DNA of 64,000 bases from Arcuatula senhousia (lineage: Eukaryota; Mollusca; Bivalvia; Mytilida; Mytilidae): NCBI GenBank assembly GCA_963971305.1, contig CAXARO010000184.1, forward strand, positions 1-64,000, given 5' to 3'. Of the stretch, positions 47,001-58,689 are shown piece after piece; position 1 is the stretch's first letter, and the number at the start of each line of letters is the position of its first letter. A program made the translations under genes and the position numbers. The notes beneath the pieces are model-generated. The model was not told the DNA's origin. It saw only the letters and a list, made by a program, of their open reading frames with translations, and ran no database searches.

Positions 47001-50000
47001 TGCAAAAAAATTTGAAAAAAAGCCTAGATTTTGTTTGAGTTATTTCGCAATGAAAAAAGGCTCATTTTATGAAAATTTACATATGATGACCTTGACCTTT
47101 GACCTTGACCTCATTTTGGTCCTTAGGGGTCACTGACCTGGTATACCAAGTTTCATTGAAATATCTTAAGATTTGTTGATTTTATAATTTTATACTAAAA
47201 AAGTCAAAGTTTCAAGGGGAATAACTCCTATATTATTGAATATATCAATATAAAAATAGTTGTGGCACAACACCAAGAGTTACTCTACCTGTTTCAAAAG
47301 GATTGAACTTGATACCTGTTATGGCTTAGGAGGAGATAGAGCAACAAACTTTACAGTGAAAAGGGAGATAATTCTTATACGCGAAAGGGTACGGTACCCA
47401 AGTGTTTTTTCTGAGACGACAAACCTTGACCGATAAAGTATACCAACTTTCATTGCGACATGTCGCGTACTTCTACAAGTTGATTTTTGGCGGAAGAAAA
47501 AAAAAAATAATAATAATAATCAGAAGAAATACAATAAGGTCTTCCCTTGGAAAGGGAAAGACCTTAAAAAAGAGGGCAGATTGGACTTTTTGGGTGCTTT
47601 TAGGGTGGATATCATCTAATTATGGTCAAATAAGGTGTATTTACCCAAAAATAACATTTTTTGGTCAAAAATGGCAAATTTCCAATTTTTCAAAAAAAGG
47701 GGGCGTGGCATGTCAACTTCCTTATTTCTGACATTTGAACAGTTTTAATCATTGAAACTGGTTGGAATAGTGAAAGTAAGTTGATTTGACCTTGAAAAAT
47801 GTTTCAAGGTCATACAATTACTTAGTACAGTGATATGGTCTAATTTTCACAAAAATCCATGTCGCGACACCATTTTTTCACTTTTTTCCAAATTTTTTTT
47901 TGCGTTCAGCTGAGAAGACAATATCACATCATGTCATGCAAAAAAATTTGAAAAAAAGCCTAGATTTTGTTTGAGTTATTTCGCAATGAAAAAAGGCTCA
48001 TTTTATGAAAATTTACATATGATGACCTTGACCTTTGACCTTGACCTCATTTTGGTCCTTAGGGGTCACTGACCTGGTATACCAAGTTTCATTGAAATAT
48101 CTTAAGATTTGTTGATTTTATAATTTTATACTAAAAAAGTCAAAGTTTCAAGGGGAATAACTCCTATATTATTGAATATATCAATATAAAAATAGTTGTG
48201 GCACAACACCAAGAGTTACTCTACCTGTTTCAAAAGGATTGAACTTGATACCTGTTATGGCTTAGGAGGAGATAGAGCAACAAACTTTACAGTGAAAAGG
48301 GAGATAATTCTTATACGCGAAAGGGTACGGTACCCAAGTGTTTTTTCTGAGACGACAATCCTTGACCGATAAAGTATACCAACTTTCATTGCGACATGTC
48401 GCGTACTTCTACAAGTTGATTTTTGGCGGAAGAAAAAAAAAAATAATAATAATAATCAGAAGAAATACAATAAGGTCTTCCCTTGGAAAGGGAAAGACCT
48501 TAAAAAAGAGGGCAGATTGGACTTTTTGGGTGCTTTTAGGGTGGATATCATCTAATTATGGTCAAATAAGGTGTATTTACCCAAAAATAACATTTTTTGG
48601 TCAAAAATGGCAAATTTCCAATTTTTCAAAAAAAGGGGGCGTGGCATGTCAACTTCCTTATTTCTGACATTTGAACAGTTTTAATCATTGAAACTGGTTG
48701 GAATAGTGAAAGTAAGTTGATTTGACCTTGAAAAATGTTTCAAGGTCATACAATTACTTAGTACAGTGATATGGTCTAATTTTCACAAAAATCCATGTCG
48801 CGACACCATTTTTTCACTTTTTTCCAAATTTTTTTTTGCGTTCAGCTGAGAAGACAATATCACATCATGTCATGCAAAAAAATTTGAAAAAAAGCCTAGA
48901 TTTTGTTTGAGTTATTTCGCAATGAAAAAAGGCTCATTTTATGAAAATTTACATATGATGACCTTGACCTTTGACCTTGACCTCATTTTGGTCCTTAGGG
49001 GTCACTGACCTGGTATACCAAGTTTCATTGAAATATCTTAAGATTTGTTGATTTTATAATTTTATACTAAAAAAGTCAAAGTTTCAAGGGGAATAACTCC
49101 TATATTATTGAATATATCAATATAAAAATAGTTGTGGCACAACACCAAGAGTTACTCTACCTGTTTCAAAAGGATTGAACTTGATACCTGTTATGGCTTA
49201 GGAGGAGATAGAGCAACAAACTTTACAGTGAAAAGGGAGATAATTCTTATACGCGAAAGGGTACGGTACCCAAGTGTTTTTTCTGAGACGACAAACCTTG
49301 ACCGATAAAGTATACCAACTTTCATTGCGACATGTCGCGTACTTCTACAAGTTGATTTTTGGCGGAAGAAAAAAAAAATAATAATAATAATCAGAAGAAA
49401 TACAATAAGGTCTTCCCTTGGAAAGGGAAAGACCTTAAAAAAGAGGGCAGATTGGACTTTTTGGGTGCTTTTAGGGTGGATATCATCTAATTATGGTCAA
49501 ATAAGGTGTATTTACCCAAAAATAACATTTTTTGGTCAAAAATGGCAAATTTCCAATTTTTCAAAAAAAGGGGGCGTGGCATGTCAACTTCCTTATTTCT
49601 GACATTTGAACAGTTTTAATCATTGAAACTGGTTGGAATAGTGAAAGTAAGTTGATTTGACCTTGAAAAATGTTTCAAGGTCATACAATTACTTAGTACA
49701 GTGATATGGTCTAATTTTCACAAAAATCCATGTCGCGACACCATTTTTTCACTTTTTTCCAAATTTTTTTTTGCGTTCAGCTGAGAAGACAATATCACAT
49801 CATGTCATGCAAAAAAATTTGAAAAAAAGCCTAGATTTTGTTTGAGTTATTTCGCAATGAAAAAAGGCTCATTTTATGAAAATTTACATATGATGACCTT
49901 GACCTTTGACCTTGACCTCATTTTGGTCCTTAGGGGTCACTGACCTGGTATACCAAGTTTCATTGAAATATCTTAAGATTTGTTGATTTTATAATTTTAT

Positions 50001-50372
50001 ACTAAAAAAGTCAAAGTTTCAAGGGGAATAACTCCTATATTATTGAATATATCAATATAAAAATAGTTGTGGCACAACACCAAGAGTTACTCTACCTGTT
50101 TCAAAAGGATTGAACTTGATACCTGTTATGGCTTAGGAGGAGATAGAGCAACAAACTTTACAGTGAAAAGGGAGATAATTCTTATACGCGAAAGGGTACG
50201 GTACCCAAGTGTTTTTTCTGAGACGACAAACCTTGACCGATAAAGTATACCAACTTTCATTGCGACATGTCGCGTACTTCTACAAGTTGATTTTTGGCGG
50301 AAGAAAAAAAAAAATAATAATAATAATCAGAAGAAATACAATAAGGTCTTCCCTTGGAAAGGGAAAGACCTT
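41019..50372 (+). repeat. Subfamily B tandem array (ten ~935-bp units)
   Basis: Marker positions are 41,791, 42,725, 43,661, 44,595, 45,531, 46,465, 47,402, 48,338, 49,274 and 50,209. B differs from A mostly in the body: CATTTGAACAGTTTTAATC, GCGTTCAGCTGAGAAGAC, ATCATGTCATGC and GGCATGTCAACTTCC. The tail remains close to A. Spacing varies from 934 to 937 through A-run length and a 3-bp deletion (CATTGACTGG for CATTGAAACTGG). That deletion is in the second and fourth units, so the first four units form two 1,870-bp dimers. Confidence 0.95.
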
Positions 50373-50426
50373 AATAATAATCAGAAGAAATACAATAAGG
50401 TCTTCCCTTGGAAAGGGAAAGACCTT
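50343..50426 (+). repeat. B/C junction with a duplicated right end
   Basis: Two terminal hairpins in tandem (50,343-50,372 and 50,397-50,426), separated by AATAATAATCAGAAGAAATAC. B-type sequence lies to the left and C-type (AGATGGGACTTTTTCTGGG) to the right. Joining 1,660 to 50,373 across the gap rebuilds a normal C unit. Confidence 0.85.
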
Positions 50427-53400
50427 AAAAAAGAGGGCAGATGGGACTTTTTCTGGGTTTTTAGGGTTGATATCATCTAATTATGGTCAAATAAGGTGTA
50501 TTTACCCAAAAATTACATTTTTTTGTCAAAAATGGCAAATTTCCAAATTTTCAAAAAAAGGGGGGGCAAAAGTCAACTTTTTTATTTTTGACATCTGGTG
50601 ACTTTTAATGACTGAAATAGGTTGGAATAGTAAAGGTAAGGTAGTTTGACCTTGAAAAAACCTTCAAGGTCATACCATGGCTTAATACAGTGATACGGTG
50701 TAAAAATCACAAAAATTCATGTCGCGACAACATTTTTTCACTTTTTTCAATTTTTTTTTCTGTGTTGGGTAGAAGGCACATAAACACACTATTTAAAGTA
50801 AAATGGGTACTGAAAAATGTTTCTCCTTGTTGGACTTATTTCGCAATCAAAAAATCTTAATTTTTTGCAAATCAACAAATGATGACCTTGACCTTTGACC
50901 TTGACCTTATTTTGGTTCTTAGGGGTCACTGATCCTGTATACCAAGTTTCATTGAAATATCTTAAGATTTGTTGATTTTAGAATTTTATACTAAAAAAGT
51001 CAAAGTTTCAAGGGGAATAACTCCTGTATTATTGAATATATCAATATAAAAATAGTTGTGGCACAACACCAAGAGTTACTCTACCTGTTTCAAAAGGATT
51101 GAATTTGATACCTGTTATGGCTTAGGAGGAGATAGAGCAACAAACTTTACAGTGAAAGGGGAGATAATTCTTATACGCGAAAGGGTACGGTACCCAAGTG
51201 TTTTTTCTGAGACGACAAACCTTGACCGATAAAGTGTACCAACTATCATTGCGATATGTCGCGTACTTCTACAAGTTGATTTTTGGCGGAAGAAAAAAAA
51301 AATAATAATAATCAGAAGAAATACAATAAGGTCTTCCCTTGGAAAGGGAAAGACCTTAAAAAAGAGGGCAGATGGGACTTTTTCTGGGTTTTTAGGGTTG
51401 ATATCATCTAATTATGGTCAAATAAGGTGTATTTACCCAAAAATTACATTTTTTTGTCAAAAATGGCAAATTTCCAAATTTTCAAAAAAAGGGGGGGCAA
51501 AAGTCAACTTTTTTATTTTTGACATCTGGTGACTTTTAATGACTGAAATAGGTTGGAATAGTAAAGGTAAGGTAGTTTGACCTTGAAAAAACCTTCAAGG
51601 TCATACCATGGCTTAATACAGTGATACGGTGTAAAAATCACAAAAATTCATGTCGCGACAACATTTTTTCACTTTTTTCAATTTTTTTTTCTGTGTTGGG
51701 TAGAAGGCACATAAACACACTATTTAAAGTAAAATGGGTACTGAAAAATGTTTCTCCTTGTTGGACTTATTTCGCAATCAAAAAATCTTAATTTTTTGCA
51801 AATCAACAAATGATGACCTTGACCTTTGACCTTGACCTTATTTTGGTTCTTAGGGGTCACTGATCCTGTATACCAAGTTTCATTGAAATATCTTAAGATT
51901 TGTTGATTTTAGAATTTTATACTAAAAAAGTCAAAGTTTCAAGGGGAATAACTCCTGTATTATTGAATATATCAATATAAAAATAGTTGTGGCACAACAC
52001 CAAGAGTTACTCTACCTGTTTCAAAAGGATTGAATTTGATACCTGTTATGGCTTAGGAGGAGATAGAGCAACAAACTTTACAGTGAAAGGGGAGATAATT
52101 CTTATACGCGAAAGGGTACGGTACCCAAGTGTTTTTTCTGAGACGACAAACCTTGACCGATAAAGTGTACCAACTATCATTGCGATATGTCGCGTACTTC
52201 TACAAGTTGATTTTTGGCGGAAGAAAAAAAAAAATAATAATAATCAGAAGAAATACAATAAGGTCTTCCCTTGGAAAGGGAAAGACCTTAAAAAAGAGGG
52301 CAGATGGGACTTTTTCTGGGTTTTTAGGGTTGATATCATCTAATTATGGTCAAATAAGGTGTATTTACCCAAAAATTACATTTTTTTGTCAAAAATGGCA
52401 AATTTCCAAATTTTCAAAAAAAGGGGGGGCAAAAGTCAACTTTTTTATTTTTGACATCTGGTGACTTTTAATGACTGAAATAGGTTGGAATAGTAAAGGT
52501 AAGGTAGTTTGACCTTGAAAAAACCTTCAAGGTCATACCATGGCTTAATACAGTGATACGGTGTAAAAATCACAAAAATTCATGTCGCGACAACATTTTT
52601 TCACTTTTTTCAATTTTTTTTTCTGTGTTGGGTAGAAGGCACATAAACACACTATTTAAAGTAAAATGGGTACTGAAAAATGTTTCTCCTTGTTGGACTT
52701 ATTTCGCAATCAAAAAATCTTAATTTTTTGCAAATCAACAAATGATGACCTTGACCTTTGACCTTGACCTTATTTTGGTTTTTAGGGGTCACTGATCCTG
52801 TATACCAAGTTTCATTGAAATATCTTAAGATTTGTTGATTTTAGAATTTTATACTAAAAAAGTCAAAGTTTCAAGGGGAATAACTCCTGTATTATTGAAT
52901 ATATCAATATAAAAATAGTTGTGGCACAACACCAAGAGTTACTCTACCTGTTTCAAAAGGATTGAATTTGATACCTGTTATGGCTTAGGAGGAGATAGAG
53001 CAACAAACTTTACAGTGAAAGGGGAGATAATTCTTATACGCGAAAGGGTACGGTACCCAAGTGTTTTTTCTGAGACGACAAACCTTGACCGATAAAGTGT
53101 ACCAACTATCATTGCGATATGTCGCGTACTTCTACAAGTTGATTTTTGGCGGAAGAAAAAAAAAAAAAATAATAATCAGAAGAAATACAATAAGGTCTTC
53201 CCTTGGAAAGGGAAAGACCTTAAAAAAGAGGGCAGATGGGACTTTTTCTGGGTTTTTAGGGTTGATATCATCTAATTATGGTCAAATAAGGTGTATTTAC
53301 CCAAAAATTACATTTTTTTGTCAAAAATGGCAAATTTCCAAATTTTCAAAAAAAGGGGGGGCAAAAGTCAACTTTTTTATTTTTGACATCTGGTGACTTT

Positions 53401-55985
53401 TAATGACTGAAATAGGTTGGAATAGTAAAGGTAAGGTAGTTTGACCTTGAAAAAACCTTCAAGGTCATACCATGGCTTAATACAGTGATACGGTGTAAAA
53501 ATCACAAAAATTCATGTCGCGACAACATTTTTTCACTTTTTTCAATTTTTTTTTCTGTGTTGGGTAGAAGGCACATAAACACACTATTTAAAGTAAAATG
53601 GGTACTGAAAAATGTTTCTCCTTGTTGGACTTATTTCGCAATCAAAAAATCTTAATTTTTTGCAAATCAACAAATGATGACCTTGACCTTTGACCTTGAC
53701 CTTATTTTGGTTCTTAGGGGTCACTGATCCTGTATACCAAGTTTCATTGAAATATCTTAAGATTTGTTGATTTTAGAATTTTATACTAAAAAAGTCAAAG
53801 TTTCAAGGGGAATAACTCCTGTATTATTGAATATATCAATATAAAAATAGTTGTGGCACAACACCAAGAGTTACTCTACCTGTTTCAAAAGGATTGAATT
53901 TGATACCTGTTATGGCTTAGGAGGAGATAGAGCAACAAACTTTACAGTGAAAGGGGAGATAATTCTTATACGCGAAAGGGTACGGTACCCAAGTGTTTTT
54001 TCTGAGACGACAAACCTTGACCGATAAAGTGTACCAACTATCATTGCGATATGTCGCGTACTTCTACAAGTTGATTTTTGGCGGAAGAAAAAAAAAAAAT
54101 AATAATAATCAGAAGAAATACAATAAGGTCTTCCCTTGGAAAGGGAAAGACCTTAAAAAAGAGGGCAGATGGGACTTTTTCTGGGTTTTTAGGGTTGATA
54201 TCATCTAATTATGGTCAAATAAGGTGTATTTACCCAAAAATTACATTTTTTTGTCAAAAATGGCAAATTTCCAAATTTTCAAAAAAAGGGGGGGCAAAAG
54301 TCAACTTTTTTATTTTTGACATCTGGTGACTTTTAATGACTGAAATAGGTTGGAATAGTAAAGGTAAGGTAGTTTGACCTTGAAAAAACCTTCAAGGTCA
54401 TACCATGGCTTAATACAGTGATACGGTGTAAAAATCACAAAAATTCATGTCGCGACAACATTTTTTCACTTTTTTCAATTTTTTTTTCTGTGTTGGGTAG
54501 AAGGCACATAAACACACTATTTAAAGTAAAATGGGTACTGAAAAATGTTTCTCCTTGTTGGACTTATTTCGCAATCAAAAAATCTTAATTTTTTGCAAAT
54601 CAACAAATGATGACCTTGACCTTTGACCTTGACCTTATTTTGGTTCTTAGGGGTCACTGATCCTGTATACCAAGTTTCATTGAAATATCTTAAGATTTGT
54701 TGATTTTAGAATTTTATACTAAAAAAGTCAAAGTTTCAAGGGGAATAACTCCTGTATTATTGAATATATCAATATAAAAATAGTTGTGGCACAACACCAA
54801 GAGTTACTCTACCTGTTTCAAAAGGATTGAATTTGATACCTGTTATGGCTTAGGAGGAGATAGAGCAACAAACTTTACAGTGAAAGGGGAGATAATTCTT
54901 ATACGCGAAAGGGTACGGTACCCAAGTGTTTTTTCTGAGACGACAAACCTTGACCGATAAAGTGTACCAACTATCATTGCGATATGTCGCGTACTTCTAC
55001 AAGTTGATTTTTGGCGGAAGAAAAAAAAAAATAATAATAATCAGAAGAAATACAATAAGGTCTTCCCTTGGAAAGGGAAAGACCTTAAAAAAGAGGGCAG
55101 ATGGGACTTTTTCTGGGTTTTTAGGGTTGATATCATCTAATTATGGTCAAATAAGGTGTATTTACCCAAAAATTACATTTTTTTGTCAAAAATGGCAAAT
55201 TTCCAAATTTTCAAAAAAAGGGGGGGCAAAAGTCAACTTTTTTATTTTTGACATCTGGTGACTTTTAATGACTGAAATAGGTTGGAATAGTAAAGGTAAG
55301 GTAGTTTGACCTTGAAAAAACCTTCAAGGTCATACCATGGCTTAATACAGTGATACGGTGTAAAAATCACAAAAATTCATGTCGCGACAACATTTTTTCA
55401 CTTTTTTCAATTTTTTTTTCTGTGTTGGGTAGAAGGCACATAAACACACTATTTAAAGTAAAATGGGTACTGAAAAATGTTTCTCCTTGTTGGACTTATT
55501 TCGCAATCAAAAAATCTTAATTTTTTGCAAATCAACAAATGATGACCTTGACCTTTGACCTTGACCTTATTTTGGTTCTTAGGGGTCACTGATCCTGTAT
55601 ACCAAGTTTCATTGAAATATCTTAAGATTTGTTGATTTTAGAATTTTATACTAAAAAAGTCAAAGTTTCAAGGGGAATAACTCCTGTATTATTGAATATA
55701 TCAATATAAAAATAGTTGTGGCACAACACCAAGAGTTACTCTACCTGTTTCAAAAGGATTGAATTTGATACCTGTTATGGCTTAGGAGGAGATAGAGCAA
55801 CAAACTTTACAGTGAAAGGGGAGATAATTCTTATACGCGAAAGGGTACGGTACCCAAGTGTTTTTTCTGAGACGACAAACCTTGACCGATAAAGTGTACC
55901 AACTATCATTGCGATATGTCGCGTACTTCTACAAGTTGATTTTTGGCGGAAGAAAAAAAAAATAATAATAATCAGAAGAAATACA
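50373..55985 (+). repeat. Subfamily C tandem array, right part
   Basis: Marker positions are 51,198, 52,129, 53,061, 53,993, 54,926 and 55,858; spacings of 931-933 are due to A-run and AAT length. Five units are complete; the sixth stops at CAGAAGAAATACAA near 55,985, where a new left-end stem-loop begins. The unit body matches 1-1,660 (CCATGGCTTAATACAG, GGTAGAAGGCACAT). Confidence 0.95.
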
Positions 55986-56031
55986 ACTAGGAGGACAATT
56001 GTTTCGTAAACAATTGCTAAGGTCTTTCACG
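55986..56031 (+). repeat. Left terminus of large element Y: stem-loop plus 13-bp inverted repeat
   Basis: The stem-loop at 55,996-56,016 has arms CAATTGTTT and AAACAATTG with loop CGT. AAGGTCTTTCACG follows at 56,019-56,031, the exact complement of CGTGAAAGACCTT at the end of each E-unit hairpin. It does not match the A, B or D ends beyond the common AAGGTCTTTC. This pairs the left terminus with the E array starting 4 kb downstream. The host sequence on the left is a truncated C unit. Confidence 0.65.
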
Positions 56032-56673
56032 GAGACACATTTACAATTCCTTTATTCATCTGTTATGTTTATTTAAATGGTTTTACAATGCTCAGTTATA
56101 TGTGCATGTTGAGCGTTATTATGAGATGTTTTATTTGTTAATGTCTTTCTTTATGTTGTTTCAGACTTACTTATTTGATTTGTGATTCGCATTTAATTGT
56201 TTATTAAAGCTTAAGTTGTAGTCCACTTAAGAATCATGCAAAATTGAAAAAAGCGATTCATCGATAAAAAGGCTACAGTGTTTTATTTAACAAAAGATCG
56301 TTCAAAGTATATAAAATAAGAAATAAATAACAATTTGCTCATAGCTGCTTGGTCCTGGGAGAAATCTTGCCATTTTGTTAAATGGTTTCTTTTGAAATTA
56401 TTGACAATTTTAAGAGTTATCTCCCTTTCTTACATTTTTCCAATGCATTCTATATATATTTTTTTTCTCTAAGGAACAAGGCTAATTTGGAAAAAAGAGC
56501 ACAAAAGATCAAAGCAGGGTGGTAGTAGGAGTAACACGTCAAAAATAAATTGGTGTAGGCTTTCCACCCATGAATCGCTCTTTGCATGATTCTTATAAAA
56601 AGTGGTACTTAATTGCTATAAATCAAAACGGTTAAGTAACACTATTGGTGTGAATATGTGGTTGAACGAGTTG
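56032..56673. other. Left arm of element Y, outer part; no gene recognised
   Basis: About 640 bp of AT-rich sequence without a recognisable gene. It includes GAGTTATCTCCCTTT near 56,413, a motif type common in these repeats, and a T run at 56,458-56,467. Nothing else was identified. Confidence 0.5.
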
Positions 56674-56936
56674 GTGTTTTACGCCCTTGCAACACTAACG
56701 CGATGAACATGAAAAGGATGATAAAATGAACATGAAATGATGGTGATAAATGAAATATGGCGATGGAGTTGGAAACAAAGGATAGTAAACTTTGAAGAAC
56801 CTCAGGAAAAAGGGAGAGATGGGTAGGGGCAGAAAATTTAATCTATGTAGTGCACAACTTGGCGGTCCACAAAGGGGTCTTTTACATGTATGAAGCGTGG
56901 CACTCTCCACACATGATGGCCCACTATGGTCAGCGG
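56674..56936 (-). repeat. Inverted pair of dispersed repeats, left copy
   Basis: This is the diverged inverse of 58,391-58,666. GTGTTTTACGCCCTTGCAAC at 56,674-56,693 pairs with GTTGCAAGGGAGTAAAACAC at 58,647-58,666. Both copies carry the inverse-related CATGTTCATTTTATCATCC and GTGTGGAG(A)GTGCCAC blocks. Open frames through them start with GTG and are not supported as genes. The family is unknown to me. Confidence 0.6.
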
Positions 56937-57180
56937 TCAGGATTTCCATATTATGTACCTGACAACCCCCGCGGACGAGGGCTACCCTATGTAGCCTCCT
57001 AGGGTTCACACCTGGTTGCTCTTTGGGCTGAGCACTGACCCGACGTCAGAATCCCAAGACCCTTAGTCTCCTCTTCCGACAAGCATGGCTCTGCTGGTGG
57101 GGGGGGGGGCTATTCGCCACCCGGGTCCCGCACGGGATTGGTGTGGATATTATTTCAAATCATTTTATAAGAAGAACACT
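56937..57180. other. GC-rich islet beside the left inverted copy
   Basis: This stretch is clearly richer in G and C than the rest of the window, with CCCCCGCGGACGAGGGC, GGGTAGCCC/GGCTACC-type short inversions and an 11-base G run at 57,099-57,109. It may be the 5' part of the dispersed repeat copy on the minus strand. No tRNA-type A and B boxes were found. Confidence 0.4.
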
Positions 57181-57333
57181 AGCCAAGAATAAATGTTTTT
57201 TTAATTATTGTTGGAAGAACATAATTCTTCTCTGCAGTTCCATTAGGTATACACTCTGTTATCGTTTTTGTAACAAAACTTCGGATTAAAAGATCCTGCT
57301 GAGCATAGAAGACAGTAGCTACAATATTTATAT

Positions 57334-57815
57334 AATGTGGCTCCTTTGACATCTTTGATTTGGCGGAGCTACAATGCAGCCCCATTAATCGTAATGGAGC
57401 AAATACAATTTCTTTCTCAAACTCTAATAAAGCTTCAAGATTGTTCGAAATTACAAATGTATCTCTAAATACAGTAATATGTCTTCAATAATAAATTTGG
57501 TAAAAGCCAAAGGTGATTTTAGTTTTGTAAGAAACCCCATATTTTCAATATTCTGATCCTGAACTTTATTATAAATATTATAAAGTTCAGGATCAAGATA
57601 CTTCAAAAGTTGATACTGTCACGGACATCTTTTAAACTCCACTAAATGTCAGTAAACTTTAACTATTTTCGTCATAAAAATACTATAAGCAGTATTTTAG
57701 TTCCACAGTATACATCTAATTGATTGAATTGCGCCAGGTCGGCGTTGCTTCGTTACGAGCCATGGGACCGCATTGTGGATCCGCCGTTTCAGAGATGTCA
57801 AAGGAGCTACATATT
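57334..57815. repeat. Imperfect palindrome about 480 bp long (fold-back sequence)
   Basis: GCTCCTTTGACATCT at 57,340-57,354 is the inverse of 57,793-57,807. The similarity continues inward through GGCGGA, ACAATGC and CGTAA blocks to about 57,401 and 57,747. At the same centre (near 57,574) is a strong hairpin at 57,554-57,595. The intervening ~150 bp on each side are equal in length but weakly similar. This suits an old fold-back or MITE-like insertion. Confidence 0.55.
57554..57595. other. Perfect 16-bp hairpin at the palindrome centre
   Basis: Arms TGATCCTGAACTTTAT and ATAAAGTTCAGGATCA with a 10-nt AT-only loop (57,570-57,579), itself partly self-complementary. It is not followed by a T run and is not near a gene, so a terminator role is not suggested. 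Confidence 0.8.
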
Positions 57816-57839
57816 CGCAAAGGAAGATAAATAGTTTAT

Positions 57840-58375
57840 TTCAATATTCAAAAAAATTGTCATTAGAATATAAATGGTATGAGGCTACTACAAACTATGC
57901 AAACATTCTAACAAAATCAGGTTTCGAATAAAAAAATTCTTAAAATAATATATCATTTTGAATCGTTTGTCCATGACGTCTGTATATATTTACAATTATA
58001 AAATCAAAAGTACAGATTATTTTAATTGTAAAAATGATAATAAAGGGAGCTAATTTTTACTCATTTGTTAAAAGCAACTATTTGCAAACAGAATTGTCAT
58101 AAGAAATGACACTGCACATATATTGATAAAACAGTGATAAAATACCAAGAAGTTGTATATATATTCAAATGGGGTCATTTATTTTTACCCTTAGCTATTG
58201 GTTATAGCAAGATTCAGAAGTATTCTTTTTAATTTCAGTATTATTTTCAAAAATCAAATATTTAAAGTCATAACCTTAATTGATATTACTTTTAATCAGA
58301 CAACAAACAGAAACAATCATTTGCCTTGGCATTACCACTTAAACAGAAAATTCATATTTGGCGTAGTTTCATGTT
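57840..58375 (+). repeat. Diverged direct repeat, copy 1 (left arm of Y)
   Basis: It aligns with 59,275-59,815 in the same orientation. Shared blocks include AAAATGATAATAAAGGGA, CAACTATTTGCAAACAGAAT, AATGGGGTC(A/G)TTTAT, ACAAGATTCAG-like and CCACTTAAACA. The copies are clearly diverged and about 1.44 kb apart. Copy 1 is followed by the right inverted repeat copy, whereas copy 2 continues into the inner left-arm module. Confidence 0.7.
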
Positions 58376-58390
58376 AGTACGCAAGACATG

Positions 58391-58666
58391 ACCGCTTACC
58401 ATAGTGCGCCAACGTGTGTGGAGTGCCACACCTCATGTACGTAAAAGGGCTCCCTTTGTAACGCCAAGTAGCACACCATTTAGGCTTAATTTCCGCCCCT
58501 ACCCACCTCTCCCCTTTTCCTGTGGTTCTTTAAAATTTACTGTTTCTTTGTTTCCCACTCCACCCCCAGCTTTCATATATCATCACCATTTCATGTTCAT
58601 TTTATCATCCTTTTCATGTTCATGACCTTTAGATAAGCTATGTAGCGTTGCAAGGGAGTAAAACAC
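58391..58666 (+). repeat. Inverted pair of dispersed repeats, right copy
   Basis: The partner of 56,674-56,936 in opposite orientation. It carries GTGTGGAGTGCCACACC, a pyrimidine-rich middle and TCATGTTCATTTTATCATCC near the 3' side, ending GTTGCAAGGGAGTAAAACAC. Its centre with the left copy lies ~96 bp from the centre of the inner palindrome, so the two inverted structures are not one simple foldback. Confidence 0.6.
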
Positions 58667-58689
58667 CATCTCACTCATTTTTGTTAATG

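Noticed and set aside
4051..55985. Simple centromeric-type satellite
   Set aside because: Possible as a present-day role, but the element-specific matched ends, left arms, nested insertions and doubled termini are not explained by a plain satellite.
56695..57009. Minus-strand frame of 104 codons (and the related plus-strand frame 58,404-58,625)
   Set aside because: Both begin with GTG and lie in the inverted pair of diverged non-coding repeats. Their similarity is that of the DNA.
56937..57180. tRNA gene or tRNA-derived SINE head in the GC-rich islet
   Set aside because: No cloverleaf and no convincing A and B boxes on either strand.
57179..57385. 68-codon ATG frame on the minus strand
   Set aside because: It lies over one arm of the imperfect palindrome, is short and has no domain.
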